From an uncultured Bacillota bacterium (lineage in GTDB: Bacteria; Bacillota_I; Bacilli_A; RF39; UBA660), in contig CAMNJS010000003.1 of the NCBI GenBank assembly GCA_946541645.1, forward strand, positions 1 through 56,502: a DNA stretch of 56,502 bases, written 5' to 3'. The first letter of the stretch is position 1, and each line of letters starts with the position of its first letter. The notes under the pieces were generated by a model that saw only the letters and a program-made list of their open reading frames with translations, searched no databases and was not told where the DNA came from. Shown one piece after another: positions 43,760 to 52,996 of the stretch. A program made the translations under genes and the position numbers.

Positions 43760-44683
43760 TCAATTATCCTTATTTACAAATATTTTATCTATTTCCTTAG
43801 TAGGAAGTAACATTTTTAAATTCTTAAGTATTTTAATTTCATATTCCAAAGAATCATCATCTAACTCTTCACCATCTATACACCAATTTTTATCAGGCTT
43901 TTTCTTAAATTTTATCTTTAAATTATCAGTTTTATGAAAATAAAAACCCGGAACCTTTGTAATATCACTAGTTTTAATCATAAGTAAACTCTTAATAATA
44001 TCTTTCTTCGAAGAAATATTAGATAAAAGCACTTCGAATTTACTATCATCCATTTTAACATCTTGAAATACATCTATTCCGCCCATCCTTGAAGCATTAC
44101 AAATAAGCATAAATGAATAAAGACCTCTATATTCTTCTCCATCTATTGTATATGAAACCTCAAATAGTTTTGTTTTACTATTAAATGACTTAATCGCATT
44201 AATTAAATAAGCAAAATAACCAAGCCTTTTTTTCATATCCCGAGGCGTATCATAAGCCACATTTACAAACTTACCAATACCAGCAACATAAACAAACGGA
44301 TTACCATTAATTGTGCATATATCTACTTGCTTAATAACCCCAGCTAAAATCATTTTAAGATTTTCTACTGGATCTTTTCCCATTCCAAACATTGCTCCCA
44401 AATCATTAGTAGTTCCAAGAGGTATATGAGAAACCACAAGAATATCATCTCTTTTTAAATTACCAGCAACAATTTCGTTAAAAGTTCCATCCCCCCCAAG
44501 TGAAATAACTAAATCTTTATGTTCAAGCTCAGCTATTATTTTTTTAGCATGTCCAGCATATTTAGTAAAAATAATTTCTGTATTATAACCATTATTTAAA
44601 AGTATATTTTCAAATTCTTTTACTAAACTTTTCTTATCATTTTTTCCACTATTAGGATTACATATTAGCGCACACTTTTTCAT
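43760..44683 (-). CDS. Diacylglycerol kinase-family lipid kinase
   Basis: DAGK/YegS/BmrU family. N-terminal part with ICNPNSGKN (phosphate-binding), SLGGDGTFNEIVAGN (GGDGT motif) and PLGTTNDLGAMFG (the GTxNDxA segment), C-terminal beta domain ending near PDKNWCIDGEEL. Phosphorylates diacylglycerol, as DgkB does in Bacillus to recycle lipid for phosphatidate, or a related lipid. ATG 44683 (MKKCAL) has GAGGTG ahead of it; an earlier frame from 44701 includes that site. Length 307. Confidence 0.88.
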   Translation of the reverse strand: MKKCALICNPNSGKNDKKSLVKEFENILLNNGYNTEIIFTKYAGHAKKIIAELEHKDLVISLGGDGTFNEIVAGNLKRDDILVVSHIPLGTTNDLGAMFGMGKDPVENLKMILAGVIKQVDICTINGNPFVYVAGIGKFVNVAYDTPRDMKKRLGYFAYLINAIKSFNSKTKLFEVSYTIDGEEYRGLYSFMLICNASRMGGIDVFQDVKMDDSKFEVLLSNISSKKDIIKSLLMIKTSDITKVPGFYFHKTDNLKIKFKKKPDKNWCIDGEELDDDSLEYEIKILKNLKMLLPTKEIDKIFVNKDN

Positions 44684-44762
44684 ATTAAGCACCTCAATCA
44701 CATTATATATTAATTTAATTCTTTAATCAAATAAAAATTATTATTAATAAAAAGTTATATCA

Positions 44763-44790
44763 AAAAAAGAAATTAAACTAAATAATTTCT
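44763..44790 (-). terminator. Terminator of the suf cluster
   Basis: Minus strand: AGAAATTA / TAATTTCT stem, then T run, at the sufS stop. Confidence 0.7.
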
Positions 44791-45971
44791 TCTTTAATAT
44801 TAGGATTTTTTAAAACCTCAATCAACCTATCTACCTCATCTTCAGAATTATAAAAATATAAACTAATTCTTAAAGTATTTTTAATATTAATTTCATCCTT
44901 AAGTATTTTTGCACAGTGATTACCTGCCCTTACACAAATATTATATTTATCCAAATAAATAGCTAAATCCTGCGGGAAAATACCATCATAATTAAAAGTT
45001 ATAATGCCACTTTGACTATTTTCATTATATATTTTTATTTGAGGTATTTCCTTTAATCTCTTAAGCGCATATTTTTTAAGCCTTAATTCATAACTATGAA
45101 TATTATCAAGGCCAATATTCATCAAATACTTAATAACATAGCCAAAGCCAATAACCCCAGCTATATTAGGTGTCCCAGCTTCTAACCTATCAGGCATAGT
45201 TTTATAAATTTTAGTTCCATCAGTACTAAAATCCGCATTCATACCCCCACCAAATATAATAGGATTTATATCATTTAAAATATCTTCTTTTACATAAATT
45301 ACCCCAACTCCTGTTGGACCACACATCTTATGAGCCGAAAACGCTAAAAAATCAATATCCAAATCACAAACATCAATTTTCAAATGTGCGGCACTTTGGG
45401 CCCCATCAACCAAAACAAAAATATTGTTTTTATGAGCATACTCTGTAATTTCTTTTATAGGTCTAATATCTCCAACAACATTAGAAATCTGAGCAATTGA
45501 AATAACTTTTGTTTTAGGTGAAATAGCCTTAACAACATTGTCTAACGTAACTTCATGATTATCATCAAGTTCTATATATTTTATTCTTAAATTAAGTGCA
45601 TCAGCAAGTTCAAACCAAGGTAGTAAATTAGAAGCATGTTCGCTTTTTGTAAGTAGAACTTCATCACCAGATTTTAACACATTTTTAAAATATCCAAATA
45701 CAATCTTATTAATTGAATCAGTAGTACCGCTAGTAAAAACAATTTGCTTAGGATTTTTTGCGCCAATAAAATCACATACTATTTTTCTAGACTCTTCATA
45801 CATAAAGCTTGCCTTAATACTCATTTGATAATCTCCTCTATGAGCATTAGAACTATAATTATTATAATAATCACTAACCCCTTCAGATAAAATACGTGGT
45901 TTTAACGTTGTAGCCCCATTATCAAAATAAATAACACCTGTTCCTAAAACATTAAAATCATCTCTGTTCAC
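44778..45971 (-). CDS. sufS: SufS-type cysteine desulfurase
   Basis: PLP enzyme that takes sulfur from Cys for Fe-S clusters. Motifs: YFDNGATTLKP, TSGTTDSIN, DGAQSAAH, the PLP Lys in FSAHKMCGPTG and the active-site Cys in VRAGNHCAKIL. The start is a GTG at 45971 with GGAGGTG upstream; that ribosome site overlaps the end of sufD (TGG AGG TGA), so the two are coupled. Length 397-398, normal for group II. SufU, the usual Gram-positive partner, is not downstream here. Confidence 0.92.
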   Translation of the reverse strand: MNRDDFNVLGTGVIYFDNGATTLKPRILSEGVSDYYNNYSSNAHRGDYQMSIKASFMYEESRKIVCDFIGAKNPKQIVFTSGTTDSINKIVFGYFKNVLKSGDEVLLTKSEHASNLLPWFELADALNLRIKYIELDDNHEVTLDNVVKAISPKTKVISIAQISNVVGDIRPIKEITEYAHKNNIFVLVDGAQSAAHLKIDVCDLDIDFLAFSAHKMCGPTGVGVIYVKEDILNDINPIIFGGGMNADFSTDGTKIYKTMPDRLEAGTPNIAGVIGFGYVIKYLMNIGLDNIHSYELRLKKYALKRLKEIPQIKIYNENSQSGIITFNYDGIFPQDLAIYLDKYNICVRAGNHCAKILKDEINIKNTLRISLYFYNSEDEVDRLIEVLKNPNIKEEII

Positions 45972-45975
45972 AGTA

Positions 45976-46770
45976 TCACCTCCAATACTTATCAATAATT
46001 TCTTTTAAATCATCTTTGTGATAACTAATTCCTTTCATCAAAAATCCTTTAGTAAGTAACCTATCAGATTCTTTTTTACTAATACCTCTACTCATTAAAT
46101 AAAAAATTTCAAAAGAAGAAAACGTCCCAATAAGCGCACTATGACTAGCTATAACATCTTCCTCATCGATAAACAAATTAGGCTTAATAATGCACAAATT
46201 ATCAGTCATATTTATAATGCGAGATTCTTGATTAACATAACATTTTTTAATATCATTAGGGACAAAAGATGAAACATTAAATTCAAGCTCACCTTCTAAA
46301 ATATTAACTCCATTATTTATTATGTTACTCGATGTTTTTCTTGCATTATGATAAACCAAATAATTATACTTTTCAAAAGACTTGCAAACAGTTTTTAAAT
46401 TATAATCTACCTTTGCATTATCTCCGTTTAAATTAATAATTGTCATATCATTTATACTAGTAGAAGAAATAACTCTCTGAACATTTAAATAGCTATCCTT
46501 TTCTAAATAATATTTATACTGAGATTTATAAACTGCATCTTTCTTAAGCTCATAAATATTTGCTTTTACACCTTCTAAAACATTAATATATATATCAAAC
46601 TTAATATCCCCATTACCAGTACACTCAATTATTAAATCAGTATCACTACTAATTTTGACATTTAGATTTTGAACATTTAAAAATTTACTACTCTCATCAG
46701 TTTTAAAAGATAAATTACCATCAGAAGTCACTAAAAGAGATTTCTCATTATCTATAATAATTTTATTCAT
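45976..46770 (-). CDS. sufD: SufD-like Fe-S assembly protein, short form
   Basis: 264 residues against about 420-440 for typical SufD. The right-handed beta-helix core is present (TSINDMTIINLNGDNAKVDYN, NNGVNILEGELEF, ASHSALIGTFSSFEIFYLMSRGISKKESDRLLTKGFL), but the N-terminal helical domain is absent. The C-terminal tail is that of SufB/SufD proteins. It lies between sufC (8-bp overlap) and sufS (4-bp spacing or less). Forms the scaffold with SufC and probably SufB. Which of SufB or SufD it represents is uncertain; there is no second copy in the window. Confidence 0.8.
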   Translation of the reverse strand: MNKIIIDNEKSLLVTSDGNLSFKTDESSKFLNVQNLNVKISSDTDLIIECTGNGDIKFDIYINVLEGVKANIYELKKDAVYKSQYKYYLEKDSYLNVQRVISSTSINDMTIINLNGDNAKVDYNLKTVCKSFEKYNYLVYHNARKTSSNIINNGVNILEGELEFNVSSFVPNDIKKCYVNQESRIINMTDNLCIIKPNLFIDEEDVIASHSALIGTFSSFEIFYLMSRGISKKESDRLLTKGFLMKGISYHKDDLKEIIDKYWR

Positions 46771-47515
46771 CTTTAGCCTCTTTAATTACTTTATCATAGC
46801 CTTTCTTTTCTACTTCTAAAGCAAGACTACTATCACCACTTTTAACAATCTTTCCACCATTCATTATATGAATAAAATCAGGCTTAATATAATCAAGTAA
46901 TCGCTGATAATGTGTTACTAATAAAACAGCCGGAGCTTTATCTTTGTAATAATTCATAACACTTTCACCGACAATTTTTAAACTGTCAACATCAAGCCCA
47001 GAATCAATTTCATCTAAAAGAACAACACTAGGTTCTAATAAATACATTTGAAGTATTTCATTTTTCTTACGCTCCCCACCGGAAAAGCCATCATTAACCC
47101 CTCTATTTAACATATCTGAATTCATATGTAGCATTTTCGTTAGCTCATCAACTTTTTTAACAAAAGGAAGAAGCTTAAATTTATCCCCATTCTTAGCTCT
47201 CATCGCACTTCTTAAAAAATCAGCATTTGTTACCCCTTCAATCGCAAGAGGCATCTGCATACCTAAAAATATACCAAGATTAGCACGTTCATTAACTGGC
47301 ATATTATTAATTAAAATATCATTAAAATATATTTCCCCATCACTAATCTTATAGTTAGGATCGCCCATGATAACTTTAGTTAAAGTAGACTTCCCAGTCC
47401 CATTAGGACCCATAATCGCATGTATTTCTCCAGATTTAATCTCCAGATTAAAATCTTTTAAAATTATTTTTCCTTCAACTTCTACAGTTAAATTTTGAAT
47501 TTTTAAAGTGTTCAT
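46763..47515 (-). CDS. sufC: SufC, Fe-S assembly ATPase
   Basis: ABC ATPase of about 250 residues: GPNGTGKSTL (Walker A), SGGERKKNEILQMYLLEP (signature plus the SufC-typical basic motif), LLDEIDSGLD (Walker B and D-loop) and VTHYQRLL (His switch). No membrane domain is encoded, as expected. The ATG at 47515 has AGAGGTG upstream; the frame extends to 47572 without a start of better quality. First gene of sufC-sufD-sufS, whose reading is coupled throughout. Confidence 0.95.
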   Translation of the reverse strand: MNTLKIQNLTVEVEGKIILKDFNLEIKSGEIHAIMGPNGTGKSTLTKVIMGDPNYKISDGEIYFNDILINNMPVNERANLGIFLGMQMPLAIEGVTNADFLRSAMRAKNGDKFKLLPFVKKVDELTKMLHMNSDMLNRGVNDGFSGGERKKNEILQMYLLEPSVVLLDEIDSGLDVDSLKIVGESVMNYYKDKAPAVLLVTHYQRLLDYIKPDFIHIMNGGKIVKSGDSSLALEVEKKGYDKVIKEAKDE

Positions 47516-47651
47516 TCGCATCACCTCTAATATTTTAACACGTTTTAACATATTTTTGAATAAATTATACAAATTTAGATAATAATATAATAGAATATTC
47601 GCAGATATTCACATAAAAATAGAGTAACAATTTACTCTTTTTTTAATTAAT

Positions 47652-47657
47652 GCTATA
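47652..47657 (+). promoter_or_regulatory. -10 element of the HIT gene
   Basis: TATACT 22 bp before the chosen ATG; a small hairpin (AGAGTAA / TTTACTCT) lies upstream. No clear -35. Confidence 0.4.
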
Positions 47658-47679
47658 CTAACTATAGGAGATGAATATA

Positions 47680-48042
47680 ATGGATATATTTTGTAAAATT
47701 GTAAATGGTGAAATTCCTTCATATAAATTATATGAAGATGAAACCGTATTAGTCTTTTTAGACGTAAATCCCGACACAAATGGACACACTTTAATTATAC
47801 CTAAAAAACACTATTTAGATTTATATGAAATTGAAAACAACACATTACTTCATATAATGGAAATTGCAAGAAAAATTGGAAAGTTATTAGAAGAAAAACT
47901 ACATTGTAATGGAATTACCCTAATTCAAAATAATGGAAGTGTTCAAGAAGTAAAACACTACCATCTACATTTAAAACCATACTATGAAAATAAACAAGAA
48001 TTACTCCCTGTAGAAGAAGTTTATAATACAATTACTAAATAA
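47680..48042 (+). CDS. HIT-family nucleotide hydrolase
   Basis: 120 residues. FCKIVNGEIPSYKLYEDE and the histidine triad HYHLHLKP (about 99-106) mark HIT hydrolases, which act on small nucleotide phosphoramidates or AMP derivatives. The ATG at 47680 (MDIF) has GGAG with normal spacing; the ATG at 47671 overlaps it. Alone, between two minus-strand genes. Confidence 0.92.
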   Translation: MDIFCKIVNGEIPSYKLYEDETVLVFLDVNPDTNGHTLIIPKKHYLDLYEIENNTLLHIMEIARKIGKLLEEKLHCNGITLIQNNGSVQEVKHYHLHLKPYYENKQELLPVEEVYNTITK

Positions 48043-48066
48043 TCTACTAAAAGTAGATTTTTTAAT
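48041..48066 (+). terminator. Terminator of the HIT gene
   Basis: AATCTACT / AGTAGATT stem, 3-nt loop, T run; overlaps the stop codon. Confidence 0.8.
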
Positions 48067-48105
48067 TTAATTAAACTTTTGACATATTCAAAAAAACTAC
48101 TAAAA

Positions 48106-48119
48106 CATATCATAAACTA
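48106..48119 (+). promoter_or_regulatory. Possible sigma-K -10 of the CotD-like gene
   Basis: CATATCATA (48106-48114) and overlapping CATAAACTA (48111-48119) both fit CATANNNTA. A matching AC at the right distance was not found, and a stray TTGACA lies at 48079-48084. Weak support. Confidence 0.3.
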
Positions 48120-48136
48120 GATAAGGGGGAAGTAAA

Positions 48137-48394
48137 ATGTTCAAAAAAAATTTTGGTATGTATCCAGTAAATAACTGCTGCTGCAATGACCCAATTATTG
48201 AACCAGCTATTAATAAATGCATTGAAAAAGAATTTTGTCATGAGGTAAATCATATTTGTCCAGTTCATACTCACGTTATAAATAAGCACATATACAATCA
48301 TACATATACTCCTAGATATACATGTTCAGAAGAAAATCAAATTATAAATAATGATCCTGGATGTTGCGCAAAATTTATGAATAATGGCTTTTAA
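48137..48394 (+). CDS. CotD-like spore coat protein, Cys/His-rich
   Basis: 85 residues, with Cys clusters (NNCCCNDP, GCC near the end), several His (HEVNHICPVHTHVINKHIYNH) and few hydrophobic stretches. The composition and the CPVHTH.....H..NHTY pattern resemble the CotD family of inner-coat proteins. RBS AAGGGGG precedes ATG. It fits with the other coat and GerE genes in this window and may be a GerE/sigma-K target. Confidence is limited by the low complexity of such proteins. Confidence 0.65.
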   Translation: MFKKNFGMYPVNNCCCNDPIIEPAINKCIEKEFCHEVNHICPVHTHVINKHIYNHTYTPRYTCSEENQIINNDPGCCAKFMNNGF

Positions 48395-48406
48395 AGTCAT
48401 TATTTT
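48380..48406 (+). terminator. Terminator of the CotD-like gene
   Basis: AATAATGGCTTT / AAAGTCATTATT stem (one G-T pair), then TTTTAA; overlaps the stop. Confidence 0.7.
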
Positions 48407-48408
48407 TT

Positions 48409-48440
48409 AAAACCTTGAACTTAATAGTTCAAGGTTTTTA
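48409..48440. terminator. Strong hairpin between the CotD-like gene and ffh
   Basis: AAAACCTTGAACT / AGTTCAAGGTTTT, 13 bp with a TAAT loop, T run on either strand; serves ffh on the minus strand. Confidence 0.85.
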
Positions 48441-48443
48441 ACA

Positions 48444-49751
48444 TCAAAAAGGCATTTTAAAATTACCTTTTTTCATTTGTTTCATCATAACTTTCATCTG
48501 ATCAAACTGTTTAAGAAGTTTATTTACCTCCTCTACAGGCCTGCCACAACCCGCAGCAATTCTTCTTTTTCTACTAGATTTTAAAACATCAGGATTTTTT
48601 CTTTCATAAGGAGTCATCGATAAAATAATCGCCTCAATATGTGCCATCTGTTTGGGATCTATAGTCACATTATTAAGTCCCATCTTTTTAGCTCCAGGTA
48701 TTAATTTAATCAAATTTTCAAGTGGTCCTAACTTCTTTACCTGGTTAAGCTGACTTAAAAAGTCCTCCAAATCAAATTTACCTTTTTGAAGTCTTTGCGC
48801 CGTCTTTAAAGCTTCATCCTCATCAATAACACTTTCAGCTTTTTCAAGCATGCCCATTAAATCACCCATATCAAGTATCCGATTAGCCATTCTCTCTGGA
48901 TAAAAAGGCTCTAACCCATCCATTTTTTCACTAACACCTATGAACTTGATTGGAATATTTGTTAAATGTCTAATAGATAAAGCCGCTCCACCTTTTGTAT
49001 CACCATCAAGCTTAGTTAAAACAGAACCAGTTATTGGTAAAACCTCATCAAAACCAGTAATAACATTAACCGCATCTTGACCCATCATACTATCTAAAAC
49101 AAGTAAAATTTCATTAGGATCCACTTCCTTATTAATATCTTGAAGTTCACCCATAAGTTCTTCATCTATATGAAGTCTTCCAGCAGTATCTATAAGTACA
49201 TAATTATATCCATTTTCTTTAGCATATTCTACCGCATTTTTAGCAATTTCTACAGGATTTTTACTATCCTCAGAATAAACCGCAATATTAAGTTCTTTGC
49301 CAATCTGTTTTAATTGATCAATAGCTGCGGGCCTATAAACATCACAAGCTACCATTAATGGATTTAATCCATATTTTTTTCTAAGTAAAAGAGCAAGCTT
49401 ACCAGTAGTCGTAGTTTTACCACTACCCTGAAGACCAACCATCATTAAAACCGTCATCGGTTTAACTACAGTTAAAGGCTCTGCTTCATTACCAAGTAAA
49501 GACACAAGTTCATCTTTAACAATTTTAACAAAAACTTCACCCGGTTTTAAGCTTTTATTAACTTCCTCACCTAAAGCCTTATCCTTAACATTATTAATAA
49601 ATTCCTTTACAACCTTATAATTAACGTCAGCTTCAAGAAGAGCAAGTCTAATTTCCCTAGTTACTTCGCCAATATTATCCTCAGAAATCCTGCCATAACC
49701 CTTAATTTTATTTAAAGCATTTTGAAGTCTATCGCCTAAATTTTCAAACAT
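48444..49751 (-). CDS. ffh: Signal recognition particle protein Ffh
   Basis: SRP54 GTPase of 435 residues. N domain (1-85), G domain with GLQGSGKTTTTGKLA (P loop), DVYRPAAIDQL, DTAGRLHIDEELM and TKLDGDTKGGAALSIRH, then a Met-rich M domain with the C-terminal QFDQMKVMMKQMKKGNFKMPF. Targets membrane proteins co-translationally with SRP RNA. Not adjacent to ylxM or rpsP as in many relatives. Confidence 0.97.
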   Translation of the reverse strand: MFENLGDRLQNALNKIKGYGRISEDNIGEVTREIRLALLEADVNYKVVKEFINNVKDKALGEEVNKSLKPGEVFVKIVKDELVSLLGNEAEPLTVVKPMTVLMMVGLQGSGKTTTTGKLALLLRKKYGLNPLMVACDVYRPAAIDQLKQIGKELNIAVYSEDSKNPVEIAKNAVEYAKENGYNYVLIDTAGRLHIDEELMGELQDINKEVDPNEILLVLDSMMGQDAVNVITGFDEVLPITGSVLTKLDGDTKGGAALSIRHLTNIPIKFIGVSEKMDGLEPFYPERMANRILDMGDLMGMLEKAESVIDEDEALKTAQRLQKGKFDLEDFLSQLNQVKKLGPLENLIKLIPGAKKMGLNNVTIDPKQMAHIEAIILSMTPYERKNPDVLKSSRKRRIAAGCGRPVEEVNKLLKQFDQMKVMMKQMKKGNFKMPF

Positions 49752-49809
49752 TTATATCACCCAAATCATTATCATGTAATTAAAATATTACCAACTATTT
49801 AACCCAATG

Positions 49810-50916
49810 TCAACCACAAAGCGTCTTATAACTTTTATCAAAAGCCTTTAAAAAATTATCAATATCTTTTTTAGTTGTTTTTCTAGAGATACTTACTCGC
49901 AAGCTAGAACTAGCCCTAGAAATATCCCCAGTTAACGCTAAAACAGCTTTTGAATAATTTCCAGTCGCACATGCACTTTGCGTTGATATATATACATTTT
50001 CTTCTTCCAAACTATGCATAAAAGTCTCAGGTTTAACACCTAAAACACTAAAATTTAAAATATGATCTATAGAATTATCATTACTATTAATACAAACTTT
50101 TTCATAATTAGATAAAGAATTTTTCAAATACAAATTTAACTCTTTTATTAAATTCAAATCATTATCTATATTTTCATAAGAAAGTCTTAAAGCTTTAGCC
50201 ATACTTACAATTAATGCTGTAGCAGGCGTACCACTACGATAAATGGTTGTACTCTTGCCCCCATGAATAAGCGGTTCTATTTCTATATTTTCTTTCTTAT
50301 AAAGTGCCCCTACACCTTTAAAACCAAAAAATTTATGAGCCGAAAAACTAGCAAAATCAACATCAGATAAATCGAATCTTATTTTTCCAATAGCTTGCGT
50401 TATATCAGAATGAAATAAAATCTTAGGATATTTTTTTAAAACTCTTCCTATTTCCTCTATAGGTTGTCTCATACCAATTTCACTATTAACCATTGAAATA
50501 GTAACCAAACACACATTATCAAGCATCATCTCTAATTTATCAATATCAACAGTCCCATTTTTTAAAGGAACATAATCAACAATAAAACCTTTTTTCTTAA
50601 GATACTCTAAAGGCTCATTTATAGACGAATGCTCAAGTTCTGTAGTAATAATATGATTACCTCTATTTTTATAATTTTCCATCGCCTTAATTACTGTATT
50701 ATTAGCTTCACTAGCTCCAGACGTATATATTATCTCACTAGATTTTACACCAAGTATATTAGAAATTTGTTTTGTAGAAGCATCAATTAAATGCTTAGCC
50801 TCCAAACCCAATTTATGAAGTGAGTTAGGATTCGCAAAATAATCATTTGCTTTAATAAAACTATTCACAACCTCTTCATCAACAGGACTAGTTGCACTAT
50901 AATCTAAATATGTCAT
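49810..50916 (-). CDS. NifS/IscS-type cysteine desulfurase
   Basis: Class V aminotransferase-fold PLP enzyme of 368 residues: YLDYSATSPVDEEV, ELEHSSINEPLEYL, HSDITQAIGKI, Lys in FSAHKFFGFKGVG and the active-site Cys in STQSACATGN. Delivers sulfur for tRNA thiolation or Fe-S assembly; in Bacillota these are often paired with thiI or mnmA, neither of which is adjacent here. It is distinct from the group II SufS encoded 5 kb away. It is between ffh and mutL, 9 bp downstream of mutL. Confidence 0.92.
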   Translation of the reverse strand: MTYLDYSATSPVDEEVVNSFIKANDYFANPNSLHKLGLEAKHLIDASTKQISNILGVKSSEIIYTSGASEANNTVIKAMENYKNRGNHIITTELEHSSINEPLEYLKKKGFIVDYVPLKNGTVDIDKLEMMLDNVCLVTISMVNSEIGMRQPIEEIGRVLKKYPKILFHSDITQAIGKIRFDLSDVDFASFSAHKFFGFKGVGALYKKENIEIEPLIHGGKSTTIYRSGTPATALIVSMAKALRLSYENIDNDLNLIKELNLYLKNSLSNYEKVCINSNDNSIDHILNFSVLGVKPETFMHSLEEENVYISTQSACATGNYSKAVLALTGDISRASSSLRVSISRKTTKKDIDNFLKAFDKSYKTLCG

Positions 50917-50925
50917 AAATACCTC

Positions 50926-52686
50926 CTACTTTTTAGTATCAAATCCACTTCGTTTAAACAGTTTTTCCAAATCATAATTAGAATAAAAAATTGTTGTCGG
51001 TCTACCGTGAGGACAGTTAAATGGATTCTTGCAGCATCTTAAATCTTCAACCAAATCACGCATATCTTCAATAGTTAAATGAGTATTAGCTCTAACCGCA
51101 TGTTTACAACTCATCATTGTCGCCACTTTCTCATTAAATTTTTCTATACTAAATTCCCTTTCTTTAATAATAACATCTATGATGGTTCTAATTGAATCCT
51201 CTAAATTATTAGTGGGAAGCCACGTAGGATGTTCCTTAACAATTATCGAATTTATTCCAAATTCCTCAACTTTAAATTTTAAATCAGTAAATAAATTTAA
51301 ATGCTCTTTCAAAATAATATATTCGTCATTTGAAAGTTCAATTGTAACTGGAAAAAGCAAAGCAGTACTTGCTATATTAGGTTTACCCATCTCCTTTTTA
51401 AACCTTTCATAATTGCATCTTTCTTTAGCCGCATGAAGATCCATTAAATACATACCATTTTCATTTTCAAGAATTATATATGTCCCATGTACAAGCCCAA
51501 CAGGATACATTTCAGGCATAAGTTTATCAGAAACCACATAATCTGCATTATCACTTACTATATCTTCATTTATAATTAATTCATCTAAAGGAAAGGAAAC
51601 CTCCTCAATTACCGATTCCTTCGAATCAAGTTTTATAAATTGTTCAGCATACTTAGGCCTTTCCTTAACCTCCTCTTTTTCAAGGCTAGCCGAAGGGATA
51701 AGTTCTCTATTACTAATCTTACTAACAATCATATCGTTAATAAGTTCAAGCAAAGTGTCCATTTTGCTAAACTTTATATCCATTTTAGTAGGATGAATAT
51801 TTACATCAATAACACTAGGATCAACAGTTATATTAAGTACCGTAACCGGATATCTGTTATCTGGCTTATATGAATGATATGCATCGTTTATAGTTCTATT
51901 AATTTCCAAATTTTTGACAACTCTTCCATTTACGATTGTAACCATATTATTTCTGCTAGATCTATGAACTTCAGGAAGAGAAATATAACCACTTATTTCA
52001 TAATCAGCATTTTCCCCACTTACAGAAATCATCTTTCTAGCAACACTATTTCCATAAATACTTTGAATTACTTTTAAAAGATTAGAAGAACCATCAGTTC
52101 TCAAAATAACACTATCATTATTTTGCAAAAGGAATCTAATGCCCGGATGTGAAAGAGCAAGCTTATTCATATAATCAGTTATATTAGCAAGTTCAGTATA
52201 AAGACTTTTCATATGCTTAAGTCTAGCTGGTGTATTATAAAAAAGCTCACTAACAGTAATTACTGTCCCCTTTCTAGCATCACCCTTTGAAACCTCTAAA
52301 ATTTTGCCGCCATCTATTATAACATGCGTCCCAACATCTTTAACACACGTTTTTAAATCAACCCTACTAACAGCCGCAATAGAAGCAAGTGCCTCTCCTC
52401 TAAAACCTAAAGTATTTAAATTATATAAATCATCTTCAGAGCTAATTTTACTAGTCGCATGCCTTGAAAAAGATAATACAGCATCATCTTTATCCATTCC
52501 CTTACCATTATCAACTACTTTTATCTCACGCGTTCCAGCATCAACAAGCAAAACTTTAATCTCAGAAGCACCGGCATCGATACTATTTTCAACAAGTTCC
52601 TTAACAACTGAAGCACACTTTTCAACAACTTCTCCAGCAGCTATTTTATTTGCTAAAATCTCATCCATAACCTTAATAATAGCCAT
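50926..52686 (-). CDS. mutL: DNA mismatch repair protein MutL
   Basis: GHKL ATPase plus C-terminal dimerisation/endonuclease domain. N-terminal motifs IAAGEVVE, ELVENSIDAGA (with catalytic Glu), VVDNGKGM, ATSKI and GFRGEALASI; C-terminal endonuclease motif MDLHAAKERCNYE (the usual Gln of DQHA is Leu), and CPHGRPT, suggesting an active nuclease. Start ATG 52686 with GGGTGA upstream. mutS is not adjacent, unlike in Bacillus. Length 586, normal. Confidence 0.95.
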   Translation of the reverse strand: MAIIKVMDEILANKIAAGEVVEKCASVVKELVENSIDAGASEIKVLLVDAGTREIKVVDNGKGMDKDDAVLSFSRHATSKISSEDDLYNLNTLGFRGEALASIAAVSRVDLKTCVKDVGTHVIIDGGKILEVSKGDARKGTVITVSELFYNTPARLKHMKSLYTELANITDYMNKLALSHPGIRFLLQNNDSVILRTDGSSNLLKVIQSIYGNSVARKMISVSGENADYEISGYISLPEVHRSSRNNMVTIVNGRVVKNLEINRTINDAYHSYKPDNRYPVTVLNITVDPSVIDVNIHPTKMDIKFSKMDTLLELINDMIVSKISNRELIPSASLEKEEVKERPKYAEQFIKLDSKESVIEEVSFPLDELIINEDIVSDNADYVVSDKLMPEMYPVGLVHGTYIILENENGMYLMDLHAAKERCNYERFKKEMGKPNIASTALLFPVTIELSNDEYIILKEHLNLFTDLKFKVEEFGINSIIVKEHPTWLPTNNLEDSIRTIIDVIIKEREFSIEKFNEKVATMMSCKHAVRANTHLTIEDMRDLVEDLRCCKNPFNCPHGRPTTIFYSNYDLEKLFKRSGFDTKK

Positions 52687-52766
52687 ATCATCACCCAATA
52701 AAATTATACACTATAATGAAAAAGAAAACAAAGCTATATTTATCTCATCTATTTAAAAATAAAATA

Positions 52767-52795
52767 TAGTCAAATTTATAAAAATAGTGTATAAT
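52767..52795 (+). promoter_or_regulatory. Promoter of tRNA-Thr
   Basis: TAGTCA (52767-52772), 17-nt spacer, TATAAT (52790-52795), 8 nt before the tRNA. Confidence 0.7.
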
Positions 52796-52803
52796 TTAAA
52801 TAT

Positions 52804-52879
52804 GCTGGATTAGCTCAGTTGGTAGAGCAGCTGTCTCGTAATCAGCAGGTCGCAGGTTCGAGTCCTGTTTCCAGCACCA
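52804..52879 (+). tRNA. tRNA-Thr(CGU)
   Basis: Acceptor GCTGGAT / TTCCAGC (last pair mismatched), anticodon loop CTCGTAA giving CGT, T loop TTCGAGT, discriminator A, encoded CCA. The anticodon stem has one T-T mismatch at its inner end. Confidence 0.9.
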
Positions 52880-52891
52880 GTAAGAAATCTG

Positions 52892-52966
52892 TTCAAACTT
52901 TATGTTTGAAATTAAAAATAAATAAAAATATCAATTTCTAAAATGAAGTTGATATTTTTATTTATT
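52892..52966 (+). terminator. Terminator region after tRNA-Thr
   Basis: Hairpin TTCAAAC / GTTTGAA (52892-52910), then an 18-bp perfect stem AATAAATAAAAATATCAA / TTGATATTTTTATTTATT with a 14-nt loop (52917-52966), ending in T-rich sequence. Confidence 0.75.
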
Positions 52967-52993
52967 ACAAATTCCGCATCTTAACGATATAAT
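52965..52993 (+). promoter_or_regulatory. Promoter of the candidate small RNA
   Basis: TTACAA (52965-52970), 17-nt spacer, TATAAT (52988-52993). It lies in an intergenic region and leads into the structured element at 52997. Confidence 0.6.
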
Positions 52994-52996
52994 AGC

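Noticed and set aside
47619-47640. AGAGTAA / TTTACTCT hairpin with T run before the HIT gene
   Set aside because: It looks like a terminator, but no plus-strand gene lies upstream and the sufC operon reads away from it; possibly only a chance stem in AT-rich promoter DNA.
52304-52756. 150-codon frame on the plus strand opposite mutL
   Set aside because: It is the reverse-strand shadow of the MutL ATPase region, low-complexity Ser/Thr-rich, with no ribosome site.
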